DNA of 16,457 nt from DATLMR01 sp035634255 (lineage in GTDB: Bacteria; Acidobacteriota; Blastocatellia; UBA7656). Below the pieces are notes generated by a model, which did not search any database, was not told the DNA's origin, and was given only the letters and a program-made list of their open reading frames with translations. Where the stretch lies: positions 1 through 16,457 of the forward strand of contig DASQDI010000102.1 of NCBI GenBank assembly GCA_035634255.1. Reading direction: 5' to 3'. Positions 15,401-16,457 of the stretch are shown in pieces. The stretch's first letter is position 1; every line of letters starts with the position of its first letter. Made by a program: the position numbers and the translations under genes.

Positions 15401-16457
15401 CGCTCACCTCCACCCCTGACTCTTCTTCGCTCTGCTCCCCTATCTCCTCCCGATCCCCGTCCACGCTCACCACCTTCAGTCCCAAGCCATCTACCGTCTC
15501 TCTCATCTCCTCCTTGCTTATTACAACCTTTGCCGCCGCGTCCTTGAGCATGTATGCCGCCCTCTCCGCCGGGCAGCCCGCCTCTATCGGCACATACGCC
15601 GCCCCCGCCTTCAAGACAGCGATCAGCGCGACCACGAGCTCCATGGACCTGTCTAAGTACACGGCGACGATGCTCTCCGGGCCTACGCCTTCTCCCCTGA
15701 GGAAGTGAGCCAGACGATTCGCCTTGCGATTGAGATCACCGTAGGACATCTGTCGATCATCAAAGACGAGGGCGACGGCATCGGGGTTGAGCTCGGCTTG
15801 CCGCTGAAACATCTGGTGGACGAAGATGGCTTCGCGGTAGGCGGTTTCTGTGTTGCTCCACCCCTTTAACAACTGATCCCTTTCCGCTTCGCTCATTAAC
15901 GGTAATTCACGTATCGCGCGATCAGGGTTTGCGGCTATTGACTTCAATAGTACTTCTAAATGTCCGAGTATTCTCTGCGCAGTTGCGCTTTCGTAGAGGT
16001 CTGTAGCGTAGTAGAGTGCGCCCTCTAACCTGCCTTCTACTTCGCGCAGCATCAGTTGTAAGTCAACTTTGACAGTTCCGCTCTCAACGTCGAACTCTTC
16101 GACCTGTAATCCATCCAGATTGAGAGTTGGCTGCTCAGTGTTCTGTAAGGTGAGCTTCACTTGAGACAGGGGCGCCCGGCTCATATCTCGTTCCAAAGCT
16201 AACTCGGACACGAGCTTCTCGAAGGGCAGGTCCTGGTGCTCGTATGCCCCAAGCGTCACCTCCCTGACCTGCCTCAGCAGCTCACGGAAACTCTGCCCCG
16301 GGTCTAGCCTACACCTCAGCACGAGCTGGTTGACGAAGAAGCCAATCAGGGGCTCTACCTCGCTGCGGTTGCGGTTGGCCACGTCGGTCCCTATCGCCAC
16401 GTCGAGCTGCCCGCTGTAGCGGCTCAGCAGGGCCTGGAATCCGGCCGCCAGGGCCAT
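9414..16457 (-). CDS. NRPS-1: C(partial)-A(Thr)-PCP-C-A(Ser)-PCP-C, 5' end outside the window
   Basis: Two complete NRPS modules plus flanking condensation (C) domains; 2347 residues are visible. In order: C-terminal lobe of a C domain (1-195, ending in the usual linker before the A domain); A1 (about 212-712); PCP1 (733-800, phosphopantetheine Ser763 in GGDSI); C2 (823-1265, active site HHSILDG at 966-972); A2 (1285-1782); PCP2 (1797-1870, Ser1831 in GGDSL); C3 (1888-2325, HHIVSDG at 2023-2029); then a short tail and TGA. It should add Thr and then Ser to an incoming chain and pass the product on through C3. All core motifs look intact, so both modules should be active. The ATG at the very edge of the window lies inside a C-domain helix and is almost certainly not the true start. 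The gene ends in a C domain with no A domain behind it, so C3 must work with an A-PCP on another protein, most simply NRPS-2. First gene of the visible operon. Confidence 0.97.
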   Translation of the reverse strand: MALAAGFQALLSRYSGQLDVAIGTDVANRNRSEVEPLIGFFVNQLVLRCRLDPGQSFRELLRQVREVTLGAYEHQDLPFEKLVSELALERDMSRAPLSQVKLTLQNTEQPTLNLDGLQVEEFDVESGTVKVDLQLMLREVEGRLEGALYYATDLYESATAQRILGHLEVLLKSIAANPDRAIRELPLMSEAERDQLLKGWSNTETAYREAIFVHQMFQRQAELNPDAVALVFDDRQMSYGDLNRKANRLAHFLRGEGVGPESIVAVYLDRSMELVVALIAVLKAGAAYVPIEAGCPAERAAYMLKDAAAKVVISKEEMRETVDGLGLKVVSVDGDREEIGEQSEEESGVEVSGENAAYVIYTSGSTGKPKGVCVTHNDLIRLFKSTERWFNFDHKDVWTLFHSYAFDFSVWEMWGALLYGGRLVVVPYWISRSPDKFLELIKRERVTVLNQTPSAFRQLIQADGASGEGDLSLRLVIFGGEALDLSSLRPWFERHPDDRIRLVNMYGITETTVHVTYRPIKSADTFEARGSVIGGPIPDLQVYLLDDYLNPVPIGFPGQIYVGGAGLARGYLNRPGLTADRFIPNPFSDEPGARLYKSGDLARFLPGGDFEYLGRADHQVKIRGFRIELGEIEAALVQHPGVREAVVLALDDTPSQKRLVGYIVAKDKELATAGNLRKFLQKLLPEILIPSAFVLMESFPLTSNGKLDRASLPAPSMSRPGFNEPFVPPQNEEEELLAKIWGEVIGVDQVGSHDNFFALGGDSIRSIQVLYRAEQQGLHFTFQQLFQHQTIHELAESIKSQDGQADSPLRAKPFGALTPDDLKKLPPNVEDAYPLASLQAGMVFHSEFNDNVTAYHDVFSYHLRSPFSECEFRRAAEEIIARHPVLRTSFDLVSFSRPLQIVHADSGLSLEIFDLRGMAETQQEADIREWVDREKHRGFDWRQAPLLRFYVHRRGDKAFQLTVSFHHSILDGWSLATMLTEMFQRYFHLLGRNVESPPPPPKSSYRDFIALEQEAIESERARRYWEEKLDAPTVCRLPRLRPQPGDSPSGKGRAQVLEVPISDEVSEGLSGMAQRAGLPLKSICLAVHLKVLSLLTGQSDILTGLVSNGRLEEEDGERVLGLFLNTVPLRQRLQGGTWLQLAEEAFAAERELLPFRRYPLAHLSKASELFEVAFNYVHFHVYQGLERFDELQLLGSVAYEETNFTLMVNFVHSVSSSRVQLSLNYDASALSEEEINIIGKYYARGLEAMAAEPAGRYELASLLSSQERGRLLIDWNDTRTEYGLGRCLHNWVEDQVERTPESTALIFGRQSLDYRELNARANQLAHHLKNIGVSAGDLVGICLERSVEMVVGLLGILKAGAGYLPLDPAYPKDRLAYILDDARPSALLTRQDLAEALAGAGTHVIALDAGWDAFAVNGDENPNVEVQPDDVAYAIYTSGSTGRPKGVLISHRGICNRLLWMQDSYQLSSADSILQKTPYVFDVSVWEFFWPLMTGARLVIARPEGHKDSRYLIDLIVEQQITTLHFVPPMLQAFLEEEGVERCKSLRQVICSGEALSHELQERFHARLDAELHNLYGPTEASVDVTYWRCERSSRRRSVPIGFPIANTQIYILDQHLQLLPAGVAGQLHIAGTGLAHGYLNRADLTAEAFIPNPYSEKPGDRLYRTGDLARHLPDGSIEYLGRIDHQVKIRGFRVELGEIQNTLLEHGSVREAVVVAHEDGREVKRLVACVVPDREAPPAVDDLVSFLKQRLPEYMIPSAFVLLDAIPLSSNGKVDRKSLLALDAPGPEQSPPSKAPSGPVEMIIGSIWRQLLKVDSIDVRRSFFELGGDSLLAMQMNSRLMKHFKVDLPLQAIFETPTIAALALRIEQAKREWRQDFAPRLARAPRPAELPLSYAQQRLWFLDQLTPRKSLYNMPGAVRLKGALNLEAVQSSLNEIVRRHEILRTSFPSLDGKPQQHIAEPASLPIHSIDFSTIPAADREEALRREMNRQSEYPFDLSAGPLLRVCLLRASEDEHVLLVVIHHIVSDGWSVDILLREFDALYRAFDAGQPSPLPELSIQYADYAVWQREWLRGEVLELQMKYWRQRLAGASALQLPADFPREERAERPSASFSFQLSENLYDGLKEKCLQEGVTLFMMLLAAFQTLLHRYSGQSDIVTGSPAANRNRFETEDLIGCFINPLALRTDFSDNPEYAELLARVRETVLGAHAHQDVPFDFIVDDLAPARDLTRLPLFQTWFVLHNLQRHGNQPLSSLSATLLPVQTSGARLDLALEMVEGDQLRGVFVYAADLFRPETIARMAEHFDTILQSVAADPNVPILDIPLEQQQQDGADVETLSTDSRADFRF
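9483..10796 (-). other. C3: complete LCL-type condensation domain at the C terminus of NRPS-1
   Basis: Residues about 1888-2325 of NRPS-1. It opens with LPLSYAQQRLWFLDQL, has HHIVSDG at 2023-2029, and has both lobes to the end (GSPAANRNRFETEDLIGCF, AHAHQDVPFDFIVDDL). The opening motif fits an LCL domain taking an L-residue (Ser on PCP2). No A domain follows in this protein: 22 residues later the gene stops. It is therefore half of a module split across two polypeptides, the acceptor most simply being the NRPS-2 A-PCP. Confidence 0.93.
10848..11069 (-). other. PCP2 carrier domain (GGDSL)
   Basis: Residues 1797-1870 of NRPS-1, with phosphopantetheine Ser1831 in SFFELGGDSLLAMQ. It carries the seryl residue. 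It is preceded by a Pro- and Ser-rich linker and followed by C3. Confidence 0.92.
11112..12605 (-). other. A2 adenylation domain, predicted serine
   Basis: Residues about 1285-1782 of NRPS-1. Motifs: YTSGSTGRPKG (1436-1446), NLYGPTE (1574-1580), YRTGD (1664-1668), KIRGFRVELGEI (1689-1700) and Lys1774 in NGKVDRK. Pocket residues: D1482, V1483, W1486, H1525, I1550, S1552, L1575, V1583 and D1584, giving DVWHISLVD. This differs from the classic serine code DVWHLSLID only by conservative swaps. Confidence 0.9.
12663..13991 (-). other. C2 condensation domain of the YPL..LQAGMVFH type
   Basis: Residues about 823-1265 of NRPS-1, with the catalytic motif HHSILDG (966-972). The opening motif is DAYPLASLQAGMVFHSE rather than the PLSxAQxRLWFL opening of C3 and of the last C domain in NRPS-3. 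It resembles the opening of the NRPS-3 C domain, yet no E domain precedes it. Expected to join the chain ending in Thr to Ser. The linker before the second lobe holds five consecutive prolines (997-1001). The exact clade (LCL-like, dual C/E, or the modified-amino-acid group that dehydrates Ser/Thr) needs a phylogeny. Confidence 0.85.
13462..13469 (-). repeat. C8 homopolymer in C2 (polyproline linker)
   Basis: Eight consecutive C on the coding strand, part of the codons for five prolines in the linker of C2. The longest homopolymer noticed inside a gene here. The frame is intact as given. Confidence 0.7.
14058..14261 (-). other. PCP1 carrier domain (GGDSI)
   Basis: Residues 733-800 of NRPS-1, with Ser763 as the 4'-phosphopantetheine site in DNFFALGGDSI. 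GGDSI is the form often seen ahead of E domains, yet here a C domain follows. A Gln- and Pro-containing linker leads into C2. It carries threonyl and then peptidyl-threonyl. Confidence 0.9.
14322..15824 (-). other. A1 adenylation domain, predicted threonine
   Basis: Residues about 212-712 of NRPS-1. It activates an amino acid as an aminoacyl adenylate and loads PCP1. Core motifs: YTSGSTGKPKG (361-371), NMYGITETT (504-512), YKSGD (596-600), KIRGFRIELGEIE (621-633) and Lys706 in NGKLDR. Aligned by eye to the GrsA Phe-activating domain, the pocket residues are D407, F408, W411, N450, I477, G479, M505, V513 and H514. This gives DFWNIGMVH, the textbook threonine code. The motif after the N-terminal subdomain reads IEAGCPAER where LDPxYPxxR is usual, a mild divergence away from the pocket. 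Confidence 0.92.
15358..15398 (-). repeat. 41-bp near-identical repeat, copy in A1
   Basis: Second copy of the repeat at 1656-1696, same orientation, at the same core motif of A1. The two differ at two positions by eye. Confidence 0.8.
15873..16457 (-). other. C1: C-terminal lobe of a condensation domain (cut by window edge)
   Basis: Residues 1-195 of NRPS-1. The region carries the later C-domain motifs (IGTDVANRNR, IGFFVNQLVLR, AYEHQDLPFEKLV) and the linker entering the A domain. The N-lobe with HHxxxDG lies beyond the window. Its presence shows that Thr is not the first residue: at least one upstream donor exists. The subtype cannot be judged without the N-lobe. Confidence 0.9.

Noticed and set aside
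16455..16457. ATG at the last bases as the true start of NRPS-1
   Set aside because: It falls inside a C-domain helix (MALAAGFQALLSRYSG), where related domains continue upstream. It is an internal methionine at the window edge.
1..16457. Thioesterase, MbtH-like protein, tRNA, CRISPR array or mobile element
   Set aside because: Looked for and not found. The four genes fill the window and no GxSxG thioesterase domain ends any visible synthetase.

Overview
The window is the inside of a large modular nonribosomal peptide synthetase (NRPS) locus. All four genes read on the minus strand, in the order NRPS-1 (16457 to 9414, beginning outside the window), a CmlA-like metallo-beta-lactamase-fold oxygenase (9371 to 7674), NRPS-2 (7644 to 3640), and NRPS-3 (3520 to 1, running off the window). 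Gaps are 42, 29 and 119 bases, so one transcript is likely. By eye the DNA is fairly GC-rich. The organism is a bacterium with large secondary-metabolite loci, perhaps a soil or aquatic Gram-negative such as Acidobacteriota or Myxococcota, but the sequence alone does not settle this.

Layout in the direction of synthesis. NRPS-1: partial C - A(Thr) - PCP - C - A(Ser) - PCP - complete C, then stop. CmlA-like protein: an N-terminal domain plus a metal-binding MBL fold, expected to beta-hydroxylate an aminoacyl group held on a carrier protein. NRPS-2: only the C-terminal lobe of a C domain, then A - PCP - epimerase (E) and a short acidic helix-like tail. NRPS-3: C with features of the DCL type - A - PCP (GGHSL) - start of an LCL-type C domain. 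Specificity pockets read by hand are DFWNIGMVH (Thr), DVWHISLVD (Ser), DAEHIGAIT (unassigned, later epimerised) and DALDSGMIH (unassigned). By co-linearity the visible segment would make ...-X-Thr-Ser-D-Xaa-Yaa-..., with one residue (Xaa is the best guess) possibly beta-hydroxylated. No thioesterase, transporter, regulator or MbtH-like gene is visible.

The most unusual part is the junction around the oxygenase gene. The complete C domain that should feed the third module sits at the end of NRPS-1. The oxygenase gene follows, and NRPS-2 then opens with a C-lobe lacking the HHxxxDG catalytic lobe. NRPS-1 and the oxygenase also end in similar tails (Ser-Arg ... Asp-Phe-x-Phe at the C terminus), while NRPS-2 does not. 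This suggests, as inference only, that both proteins use a shared docking tag at the catalytically dead lobe of NRPS-2. No non-coding stretch exceeds 119 bases. No RNA genes, mobile elements or CRISPR arrays were seen.
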